The notes beneath the pieces are model-generated. The model was not told where the DNA came from. It saw nothing but the letters and a program-made list of their open reading frames with translations, and made no database searches. DNA of 20,027 bases from the NCBI GenBank assembly GCA_002938115.1, contig PTKD01000007.1:1-20027 (forward strand), in the 5' to 3' direction. The position numbers and the translations under genes were made by a program. Of the stretch, positions 5,721 through 13,065 are shown piece by piece. The number at the start of each line of letters is the position of its first letter. Position 1 is the first letter of the stretch. Source of the stretch: Alphaproteobacteria bacterium MarineAlpha9_Bin7. Its GTDB lineage: Bacteria; Pseudomonadota; Alphaproteobacteria; UBA7887.

Positions 5721-8561
5721 ATGACCTTAGGTTTTACCGCGTTGGGTTTTGCTGTGCCTTGGGCCTTGGGCGCGTTCGTTGTCCTGCCGGCCGTATGGTG
5801 GCTACTCAAAGTTAATCCTCCAGCGCCTCGTATGATTCAGTTCCCAGCCGTTCGGTTTTTGTTGGGTTTGCGTGGTGAGGAACAAACGCCGGCAAAGACG
5901 CCACTGTGGCTGTTGTTGCTGCGTTTGGTAATAGCGACCCTTTTAATTTTATCGGTGGCGGGGCCCTTGTTAAACCCGTCACCCAGACTTGCGGGACAGG
6001 GGCCGCTATTGGTTATAATTGATGATGGTTGGGCGTCAGCGATAGGTTGGAAGAACCGGATTCAAACCTTAATAACTTTGATAGAACAAGCGGATAGAGA
6101 TGATCGCAATATTATAATTGCTCGGGCTGCCCCTGATTCGAGTATGGACGGAGATACATCTATAGAAATCACGGATCCGTTAACGGCCAAGGCCGCTAGA
6201 GAATTCGCTCAGGCGCTCATGCCGCAACCTTGGCCGTTGGACCGAGACGCATTGTTGGCGAGACTGAGCCTTGATGAGTTTCAGGAGTCGATTGGAGAAA
6301 CAGCCTTAGTTGCATGGTTGAGTGACGGTTTGCATGCGGGTTCCCCCACCCAGACTTTAGAGTTTGCCGAGGGTTTACAGCGATTTGGTCCGGTCAGAAT
6401 ATATGTGGAAGCCGTAAGTCACCGTGCAATGATTTTGTCGACGCCAAGGAACACCGGTCTTGGTCTTGTCGCGCGCGTGCTTAGACCGGGGGTGGGGGCT
6501 GCACCGACGGTATGGGTCCGCGCAACAGCAGAAGATGGCAGGTTAATTGATAGGGTACCCATTAGATTCGATCCGGACGAAAAATTGGGTGAACAGTCCT
6601 TCAATTTACCTGCCAATTTGCGGAACAAAGTTTCCCGCATTGATCTTGAGGGGATACCGGGAGCGGGATCGGTGGTGCTGTTGGATGAGCGCTGGCGAAG
6701 GAGAACCGTTGGCTTAATCTCGGGTGGTGGATTTGAAAGTCACCAACCACTCCTGTCTGACCTATATTATCTTGAGCGTGCGCTTAGCCCCTATAACGAG
6801 GTTCGTTATGGTGACATCGGTTCACTGATACACGATGATTTGTCGATATTGATGCTTGCGGATATTGGGCGCCTGCCCGAACGCGAGCAAAAAACGCTTG
6901 AAACGTGGGTGGAAGAAGGCGGCGTGTTAGTGCGTTTTGCAGGTCCACGTCTCTCCACAGGTATAGATAGCTTAGTGCCGGTATCGCTTCGCAATACCGG
7001 TGGGCGTGCTCTTGGAGGGGCTTTATCATGGCAAGAGCCGATGCGGCTTGCAGCGTTTGATACTGCCTCACCTTTTGCGGAACTCAAAATTCCGGATGAT
7101 GTAGTTATCAACCGGCAAGTGCTAGCCGAGCCATCACCAGAGATGAGTGCCCGCACCTGGGCTCGACTGGTTGATGGGACCCCCTTGGTCACTGGCCTGA
7201 GCAAGGGAGATGGGTGGCTAGTTTTGTTTCATACCACCGCTAACACTGACTGGTCCAACCTCGTGTTGTCAGGCTTGTTTGTGGATATGTTGCGCCGAGT
7301 TGTAGAGCTCGGAGATGAAGTGGGTGATGAGGTTGGGGCAGCGCTACTTCCACCATTGAAGGTACTTGATGGATTCGGTCGCTTAGGACCGCCAAACGTT
7401 GATTCACTCTCGATTCAAGCTGCCGACGTTGGAAATCAGGTAATTGATCCCAGCCATCCGCCGGGCCTTTATGGGACTGCCACCATACGTCGGGCACTTA
7501 ATTTGGGAGACCTGATTGATAATTTGGCCCCAATTAAAGACCTACCGTTAGGTATTGAAAATGTTCAACTCGACGGGGATCTGCAAATCAGTTTGCGCCC
7601 TTGGCTCATGCTCGTCGCTATAATCTTGGCGTTCGCGGACCAGGTGGTCGCATTATGGATGCGGGGACTTTTGCCGATACTTCGGTGGGGAAAAGTGGGT
7701 CCGGTAACTTTCTTTTTGCTGTGTCCGGTGGTGATGCAGTTGATGGATAGTGCGCCTGTCTATGCACAGACAACAAATTCTGATGTTGGCCAATCAGAAA
7801 GTCTCAGTGATCCTAATGATGCGTTTCTTGTTGAAGCTACCCGGGGGGTGCGGCTGGCGTATGTCGTTACCGGTGATGATGAGGTCGATTCCATCAGCCG
7901 TGCCGGGCTTGTCGGGTTGAGTTGGGTGTTGCGCCAGCGCACTGCCGTGGAACCGCTGCGACCCGCTGCAGTCGATCCAGAGACGGATAACTTGATTCTT
8001 TACCCGTTACTTTATTGGCCAATAACAGATCAACAATCGCTCTTATCAGCTGGCGCTATTGCCAATATTGATCACTATCTGCAAGTGGGTGGCATGATCC
8101 TTCTGGACACACGAGATCAGGCAGTGAATGAACGGCCTAAAGCAGCTGGTCGGCGTTCCACCAACCTCATGCAACAAATGCTCGGGAACCTCAACCTGCC
8201 ATCCTTGTCTGTGGTCCCTCAAGGTCATGCTCTAACGCAGTCCTTTTATCTAATCGATCATTTTCCAGGGCGATGGGACGGCGGCGATGTATGGGTCGAA
8301 CAGTACGAGGGTGGCATAAATGATGGCGTGTCGTCTTTAGTGGTTGGAGGCAATGATTGGGCTGCGGCTTGGGCCCTGTCTCCGAGTGGCAACCCTTTAT
8401 TCCCAGCGGTACCAGGTGGAGAGCGCCAACGTGAATTGGCATTTCGTTTCGGGATAAATTTGACCATGTATGCTCTGACAGGCAACTACAAGGCAGATCA
8501 AGTGCATATCCCTACAATCTTGCGTCGGCTCAAGCGCAGTGAGGCAAATACTGCAAAGTAA
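5721..8561 (+). CDS. BatA-like / DUF4159 membrane protein
   Basis: A 946-residue inner-membrane protein with several regions. Two N-terminal membrane segments (about 8-29 and 60-84) have the pattern seen in BatA-type aerotolerance proteins, with FPAVRFLLGL between them. A VWA-like stretch begins at LLVIIDDGWAS (about 95-105). A second alpha/beta region starts at TVGLISGGGF (about 328), with LSILMLADIGRLPEREQ and WVEEGGVLVRFAGP, resembling a glutamine-amidotransferase-like fold. Further membrane segments lie at about 626-646 and 658-678, the latter ending in APVYAQT, which looks like a signal-peptidase site. A C-terminal DUF4159 domain (about 697-935) follows, with ATRGVRLAYVVTGDD, LILYPLLYWP and VGGMILLDTRD. 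The C-terminal domain is probably periplasmic. No catalytic Cys typical of true amidotransferases is evident. It is third in the moxR operon; function unknown. Confidence 0.9.
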   Translation: MTLGFTALGFAVPWALGAFVVLPAVWWLLKVNPPAPRMIQFPAVRFLLGLRGEEQTPAKTPLWLLLLRLVIATLLILSVAGPLLNPSPRLAGQGPLLVIIDDGWASAIGWKNRIQTLITLIEQADRDDRNIIIARAAPDSSMDGDTSIEITDPLTAKAAREFAQALMPQPWPLDRDALLARLSLDEFQESIGETALVAWLSDGLHAGSPTQTLEFAEGLQRFGPVRIYVEAVSHRAMILSTPRNTGLGLVARVLRPGVGAAPTVWVRATAEDGRLIDRVPIRFDPDEKLGEQSFNLPANLRNKVSRIDLEGIPGAGSVVLLDERWRRRTVGLISGGGFESHQPLLSDLYYLERALSPYNEVRYGDIGSLIHDDLSILMLADIGRLPEREQKTLETWVEEGGVLVRFAGPRLSTGIDSLVPVSLRNTGGRALGGALSWQEPMRLAAFDTASPFAELKIPDDVVINRQVLAEPSPEMSARTWARLVDGTPLVTGLSKGDGWLVLFHTTANTDWSNLVLSGLFVDMLRRVVELGDEVGDEVGAALLPPLKVLDGFGRLGPPNVDSLSIQAADVGNQVIDPSHPPGLYGTATIRRALNLGDLIDNLAPIKDLPLGIENVQLDGDLQISLRPWLMLVAIILAFADQVVALWMRGLLPILRWGKVGPVTFFLLCPVVMQLMDSAPVYAQTTNSDVGQSESLSDPNDAFLVEATRGVRLAYVVTGDDEVDSISRAGLVGLSWVLRQRTAVEPLRPAAVDPETDNLILYPLLYWPITDQQSLLSAGAIANIDHYLQVGGMILLDTRDQAVNERPKAAGRRSTNLMQQMLGNLNLPSLSVVPQGHALTQSFYLIDHFPGRWDGGDVWVEQYEGGINDGVSSLVVGGNDWAAAWALSPSGNPLFPAVPGGERQRELAFRFGINLTMYALTGNYKADQVHIPTILRRLKRSEANTAK

Positions 8562-8565
8562 TGCA

Positions 8566-10641
8566 ATGATTGAGTCAACAGGTATCGATTTCAATCCAGC
8601 CTTCCCATGGTGGGTATTGATCACGCTAGTGGTAGCAGGTGGCGCGATCTTCGTGGCTGCCGCGGCGGCGCGTGCTCGTGGACTCTGGTGGCGTGCGCTG
8701 TTATTGGGTGTAGGGTGCTTGGCTCTGCTAAATCCAACTCTTGTTAGGGAGCAACGAGAGTATCAGCCGGATGTGGTGGCGCTCGTGATAGATCACACGG
8801 CCAGCCAACAAACCGGAGATCGTTTGCAGCAGGCGATTAGCGCGTCAGAGCAACTTACTGTTCGTCTTAAAAGAGAACGTAACTTAGAGCTCCGCTCTAT
8901 TATTGTTGATGAAAACGATGCGACCGAGGGGACACGTATTTTTGATGCCCTGAGGGAAGTGCTTTCCGATATCTCGCCGGAGCGGGTTGCTGGTTCTATA
9001 ATTGTAACTGATGGTCAGGTGCATGATGTTCCGAAAAATTTAGATTATGTAGCTCATGCGGGGCCGATCCACGTTTTGCTGACAGGGGATCCTACGGAGT
9101 TGGACCGGCGTTTGGTAATCGAGCAGGCGCCAAGCTACGCAATCGTGGGAGATACCGCGATGATTACTGTTCGTATCGAGGACACTGAAGCGGAAGGAGA
9201 GGTTATCCCTATTACGGTGAGTGCGGACGCCGTGGACATATTGCAGACAGATATCAAGGTGGGTGTGCCTAACGAAATCGAGATTTTACTGAATCATGAG
9301 GGTGTGACGGCTTTTGCTCTTCAAATCGAGGCTGGCTCGTCAGAGTTGACCCTTGACAACAACCATGCGGTTGTTCTGATAAATGGTATCCGTGATCGGT
9401 TGCGGGTCATGCTTGTGTCAGGAGAACCGGGTCCCGGCCTTCGGACTATGCGCAATCTCCTCAAGGCAGATCCCGCTGTCGATTTAGTGCACTTCACCGT
9501 TTTGCGTCCTCCCAATAAACAAGATCTCACCCCAGTTAGTGAATTGTCATTAATTCCGTTTCCAAGTAGTGAATTGTTTTCGGTCAACTTGCAGAAATTT
9601 GATTTGGTGATCTTCGATCGCTACCATCGCCGCGGCATTCTTCCGTCGGCTTACCTTACCAATCTGGTAAATTACGTATTGGCTGGAGGGGCGGTTCTCG
9701 ACATTGCGGGCCCTTCCTTTGCTTCACCACTGAGTTTGGCAAGTACTCCCCTGGCAGCGATTCTGCCAGCTCGACCCACCGGGAAAGTTCACGAGATCGC
9801 TTTTCGACCCCAGTTGTCCGAGAAAGGTAAGCGACATCCAGTTACGACGACTCTTTCGGGGGCAGATAGGGAAGAGGTGACTGTAGGTGGCGCAAGTTGG
9901 GGTCGTTGGTTCCGCCTTATAGGGGCGGAAATTGTGCGCGGTGAAGTTTTGATGCTTGGTGTTGGCGATAGGCCATTGTTGGTGCTTGATCGTATCGGCG
10001 AGGGCCGTGTCGCGCAACTTTTGTCAGACCAATCGTGGCTATGGGCGCGTGGCTTTGAGGGGGGTGGACCTCAGCAGGATTTGTTGCGGAGATTAGTGCA
10101 TTGGTTGATGAAACAACCGGATTTAGAAGAGGAATCTTTGTCGGCCGATGTCGTTCACCAACGGATAAACATTACTAGACGTAGCTTAGCTCCGATCAAC
10201 GGACTCGTTACAGTCGTGGAGCCTGACGGGACGCGCAGTGATGTTGCACTAGTTGATGTAGGGAAGGGCCAGGCTACGGCAGCGTTTTCCGCGTCAACAA
10301 TTGGACTACACGAGTTGCAGCACGGCGAGCAATCTGCGGTTGTCATGGTTGGGGCAGCGAATCCGTTGGAAATAGCTGATATGCGGGCTACAGATGCCCT
10401 AGTAGCGCCTGTTGCTGCGTCGTCCGGTGGATCAGTCGTGTGGTTGGAGGAGCAAGGGGTTCCTGAAGTCCGCCGGCCAAGCGCTGGGGGCAACACAATG
10501 GGCCCAGGATGGATTGGCCTGGTTGATAACCAACAATATCGAGTGGGTGGCTTGGTTCAGGCGCCACTTTTACCGCATTTTTTACTACTTTTGCTGTTGC
10601 TTGCGGGTGCATTTATGGCGTGGCGAGCAGAAGGGAGCTAA
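8566..10641 (+). CDS. membrane protein with VWA-like and glutamine-amidotransferase-like domains
   Basis: The 691-residue product has two N-terminal membrane segments (about 9-31 and 38-55) and a VWA-like strand VVALVIDHTAS (70-80, D76). An Ig-like beta region follows, then a class-I amidotransferase-like region from LRVMLVSGEPGPG (279) through FDLVIFDRYHRRGILP and LAGGAVLDIAGPSF to about 540. One C-terminal membrane segment (about 670-686) ends the protein. The amidotransferase Cys nucleophile is not visible, so this region is likely non-catalytic. The family recurs in alphaproteobacteria behind a DUF4159 gene, often annotated as a glutamine amidotransferase. The ATG at 8566, 4 bp after the DUF4159 stop, is preferred; an in-frame GTG at 8539 would overlap that gene by 23 bp and add nine residues. 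Most of the protein should sit in the periplasm. Last gene of the moxR operon. Confidence 0.88.
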   Translation: MIESTGIDFNPAFPWWVLITLVVAGGAIFVAAAAARARGLWWRALLLGVGCLALLNPTLVREQREYQPDVVALVIDHTASQQTGDRLQQAISASEQLTVRLKRERNLELRSIIVDENDATEGTRIFDALREVLSDISPERVAGSIIVTDGQVHDVPKNLDYVAHAGPIHVLLTGDPTELDRRLVIEQAPSYAIVGDTAMITVRIEDTEAEGEVIPITVSADAVDILQTDIKVGVPNEIEILLNHEGVTAFALQIEAGSSELTLDNNHAVVLINGIRDRLRVMLVSGEPGPGLRTMRNLLKADPAVDLVHFTVLRPPNKQDLTPVSELSLIPFPSSELFSVNLQKFDLVIFDRYHRRGILPSAYLTNLVNYVLAGGAVLDIAGPSFASPLSLASTPLAAILPARPTGKVHEIAFRPQLSEKGKRHPVTTTLSGADREEVTVGGASWGRWFRLIGAEIVRGEVLMLGVGDRPLLVLDRIGEGRVAQLLSDQSWLWARGFEGGGPQQDLLRRLVHWLMKQPDLEEESLSADVVHQRINITRRSLAPINGLVTVVEPDGTRSDVALVDVGKGQATAAFSASTIGLHELQHGEQSAVVMVGAANPLEIADMRATDALVAPVAASSGGSVVWLEEQGVPEVRRPSAGGNTMGPGWIGLVDNQQYRVGGLVQAPLLPHFLLLLLLLAGAFMAWRAEGS

Positions 10642-10683
10642 GGGCGTCCCGGGTTATTTATTTCATTTGTCTCCCCGAAAAGT

Positions 10684-10699
10684 GAGGTTATATGACCTC
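10684..10699 (-). terminator. weak hairpin at the end of the metF-like gene
   Basis: GAGGT and ACCTC pair across a six-base loop, and on the minus strand the stem is followed by ACTTTTC. The stem includes the last bases of the reductase gene and its TAA stop. It lies between two converging genes, where a terminator is expected. The stem is only 5 bp and the T-run is short, so this is a tentative call. Confidence 0.2.
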
Positions 10700-11653
10700 G
10701 GGCCTATCATTCAATATACCGGAGTCAGCAATGACCTGGGCGGCAGCATTTTCCACCCGTGGTCCCATAAGATGCACGCCTGAGACACCCGGTATGCTAC
10801 GCAGCTGCTGGACCAACTCTATACAAATTTTACAGCCTTCATCGGACTGATTTTTGGCTTTCTCGAGCCGAGTGATGATGTGCTCTGGAACATCGACACC
10901 AAAAAGGTTTTGGTTCATCCAAAGCGCCGATTTAGCAGAGGCGATTGGGCCAGTGCCAATCAAAAAGTACGCGCGTTCGAGCACCCCCTCGCCCTCGAGA
11001 CGATTCATATAGCGTCGTACGAGATCAGCATCAAAGCAAAATTGTGTCTGAAAAAAAGCAGCCCCCGCATCAACTTTGGCGTGCAGAGCTGCTGCATTCC
11101 AACCATTGTTAGGCTCTTGCGGCGCATCGGCAGCGCCAATGAATAGGCTTGGCGTTTTTTCGATTGGCCGACCGGATGGCAGCTGGGCTTTGTCTCGCAT
11201 ATCGCGCGCTAGTGTCATCAGGCCACGGCTGTCAAGGTCCATGACCATTTTGGCGTCAGGTTGATCGCCCGCTGTTATATTATCCCCCGTCAAACACAGG
11301 ATATTGGAGACTCCAAGTGCGGCCGCTCCCAAAAGATCGCCTTGTAGGGCGATCCTGTTGCGATCTCGAACAGTGAACTGAAGGACGGGCTCAATGCCCG
11401 CTCCCACTAATATAGAAGCCGCTGCCAGACTCGCCATATGTGATTTAGCGCCCGCCCCATCGGTAACGTTCACCGCGTCAGCGCGGTTCCGCAGTTCATA
11501 GGTCACATCAAGTAGAGGTGTTGGGTCAGCGCTTATAGGCGGTGTTGTCTCCGCAGTGGCCACAAAGGTCCCCGATCGCAGCAAACGCTCCAATCTGCTT
11601 TTTGGATGAGTGGATTGGCTATCTTTTAGCGCGTAGGCAGCTGAGTCAGTCAT
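10688..11653 (-). CDS. metF: methylenetetrahydrofolate reductase family protein
   Basis: This flavoenzyme family reduces 5,10-methylene-THF to 5-methyl-THF for methionine synthesis, or runs in reverse in some C1 pathways. The 321 residues fit a TIM barrel: AETTPP (34-39) with E35 at the place of the catalytic Glu, ADAVNVTDGAGAKSHM (58-73), FTVRDRNRIALQGDLLGA (93-110) and CLTGDN (120-125) with the conserved Asp. Then come FFQTQFCFD and YFLIGTGPI. The sequence is closer to the short, MetF-like enzymes common in alphaproteobacteria than to E. coli MetF, so the direction of flux is open. The first 24 residues are polar and variable. No clear ribosome binding site precedes the ATG; TATAAA at about 11672-11677 on the minus strand could be a -10 box. 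It is a single gene, divergent from the imelysin operon. Confidence 0.88.
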   Translation of the reverse strand: MTDSAAYALKDSQSTHPKSRLERLLRSGTFVATAETTPPISADPTPLLDVTYELRNRADAVNVTDGAGAKSHMASLAAASILVGAGIEPVLQFTVRDRNRIALQGDLLGAAALGVSNILCLTGDNITAGDQPDAKMVMDLDSRGLMTLARDMRDKAQLPSGRPIEKTPSLFIGAADAPQEPNNGWNAAALHAKVDAGAAFFQTQFCFDADLVRRYMNRLEGEGVLERAYFLIGTGPIASAKSALWMNQNLFGVDVPEHIITRLEKAKNQSDEGCKICIELVQQLRSIPGVSGVHLMGPRVENAAAQVIADSGILNDRPEVI

Positions 11654-11771
11654 GATGTTTTGAGGGACATTTTATAGTGGGATAGTTGGGCAAACCTAAA
11701 GAGGGTTGGGGGTATCGTCAAATTAAAGGAAATCGCCGCCGTTTACGCAAAGGTAGTGGTTTAACAATCGG

Positions 11772-11800
11772 TTGATATTGAGAATGATTTGCATTATCAA
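11772..11800 (+). promoter_or_regulatory. Fur-box-like operator overlapping a sigma70-type promoter
   Basis: The 19 bases at 11780-11798, GAGAATGATTTGCATTATC, match the classical Fur consensus GATAATGATAATCATTATC at 15 of 19 positions. The wider 29 bp is an imperfect palindrome centred on 11786, with 11 of 14 pairs matching. A promoter fits inside it: TTGATA (11772-11777, 5 of 6 to the -35 consensus), 17 bp, then TATCAA (11795-11800, 4 of 6 to the -10). A bound repressor would therefore block RNA polymerase. The site is 57 bp before the imelysin start. In alphaproteobacteria the bound regulator could be Fur, a Mur-like relative or Irr; the Fur-type pattern fits best. Confidence 0.7.
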
Positions 11801-11857
11801 GAACTACTCTAAGCGGTTGATATAGCTTGCCGTGAACCATCTACAAAAGGTTGATTG

Positions 11858-13063
11858 ATGGCGCATTGTCTGAACGGGTATAGGTTGGCATTTTCGGCCT
11901 TCCTCTCGGCCGCCGTATGGCTTGGTCTAATGTTCATTTTCTCAGTGCCGTCATCTCGTGCTGAAGGGAATTTGGCGGCGGCGTCTCAGATCGACGGGTA
12001 CGCGAAGTTAGTTTTTCGAAACTACGAGGATTGTTTGCATCGTGCCCGGCACCTAGAAATGTCTATTAGAATACTACTCTCCTCGCCCAGTGTAGTATCT
12101 CTCCAAAACGCACGAACCGCTTGGTTAAACGCGCGTGTGGCCTACGGCCAATCGGAGGCATTCCGGTTCTATGGGGGCCCGATCGATTACTATGATTCTG
12201 CAAGGGACGTTGAAGGGCCTGAGGGACGGTTAAATTCGTGGCCGGTAAATGAAGCTTATATTGATTACGTTCAAGGGAACTCCTCGGCTGGCATCATCAA
12301 TGATGAGTCTGTCGAACTTACCAAGGTCTCGATTGTGTCACGGAATCAGATTGAAGACGATCGCGATGTATCCACAGGATATCACGCTATAGAATTTCTG
12401 TTGTGGGGCCAGGACCTGAGTGAGGCGGGCCCAGGAGCGCGTCCTGCCAGCGATTATACACCTGGAACGAGCACAAATGATCGTCGGCGGAAATACCTTC
12501 AATTGGTGACTGCACAATTGGTTGAGGACCACGAGTTTCTTGTAGCTCAATGGCAACCTGGGATGGATAACTATGCCGCGGAATTTCAGGAGATACCGGA
12601 AGGTACAGCGCTGGGCTATATTCTCACGGGACTGTTGACGATGTCTCAATTTGAGTTGGCTTCAGAGCGTATAGCGGTGCCTCTTGATAGCGGTGATCCT
12701 GAGGATGAGCACTCTTGTTTTAGTGACAATACCCATAATGATTTTCTGTACAATGTGTTGGGAATTGAGAATGTCTACTTTGGCCGCTACGAAAACTATT
12801 TTGTTTCTGGAATTGGAGATCTTGTGGAAAAGATAGACCCTCAATTGAATCAGCGCATGTTTGAGGCCCTGGCTCAAACAAAATCTTCAGTAAAAAAAGT
12901 ACGTGCGCCCTTTGATCGTGTTTTGGTTTCACCTGCTGGCAGCCTTGAACGTACCAATGCTGAGTTGGTAGTGGATGCTTTGATGCGGCAGGCCGCTCTC
13001 ATAAAAGAGATAGGTGCACGGTTGGGTCTGACGGTGAATGTTAATGATGGTGAGGCTGGGTAA
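11858..13063 (+). CDS. imelysin-family (IrpA-like) iron-regulated periplasmic protein
   Basis: The 401-residue product begins with a signal peptide (hydrophobic core about 10-30, likely cut after SSRA near residue 35). It continues as an imelysin-family, IrpA-like protein of the helical EfeO-related fold. Seen are SEAFRFYGGPIDYYDS, the G-x-H-x-x-E motif GYHAIE (174-179) within STGYHAIEFLLWGQD, an ALGYILTGLL helix, and SCFSDNTHNDFLYNVLGIENVY. Members are thought to take part in iron uptake, with the GxHxxE motif as a possible metal site; peptidase activity is not expected. The ATG at 11858 has AAAGG seven bases upstream and is preferred over the TTG at 11855. It lies behind a Fur-like operator and 2 bp before a di-haem oxidoreductase gene, the usual partner of this branch. 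Confidence 0.92.
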   Translation: MAHCLNGYRLAFSAFLSAAVWLGLMFIFSVPSSRAEGNLAAASQIDGYAKLVFRNYEDCLHRARHLEMSIRILLSSPSVVSLQNARTAWLNARVAYGQSEAFRFYGGPIDYYDSARDVEGPEGRLNSWPVNEAYIDYVQGNSSAGIINDESVELTKVSIVSRNQIEDDRDVSTGYHAIEFLLWGQDLSEAGPGARPASDYTPGTSTNDRRRKYLQLVTAQLVEDHEFLVAQWQPGMDNYAAEFQEIPEGTALGYILTGLLTMSQFELASERIAVPLDSGDPEDEHSCFSDNTHNDFLYNVLGIENVYFGRYENYFVSGIGDLVEKIDPQLNQRMFEALAQTKSSVKKVRAPFDRVLVSPAGSLERTNAELVVDALMRQAALIKEIGARLGLTVNVNDGEAG

Positions 13064-13065
13064 GA

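Noticed and set aside
7312..7335. GDEVGDEV direct repeat in the DUF4159 protein
   Set aside because: Only two short imperfect units (GGAGATGAAGTG / GGTGATGAGGTT) in a variable loop; no sign of a repeat array.
8539..8565. GTG start that would overlap the DUF4159 gene by 23 bp
   Set aside because: It adds nine polar residues before the membrane segment and has no ribosome binding site; the ATG at 8566 gives the expected N-terminus.
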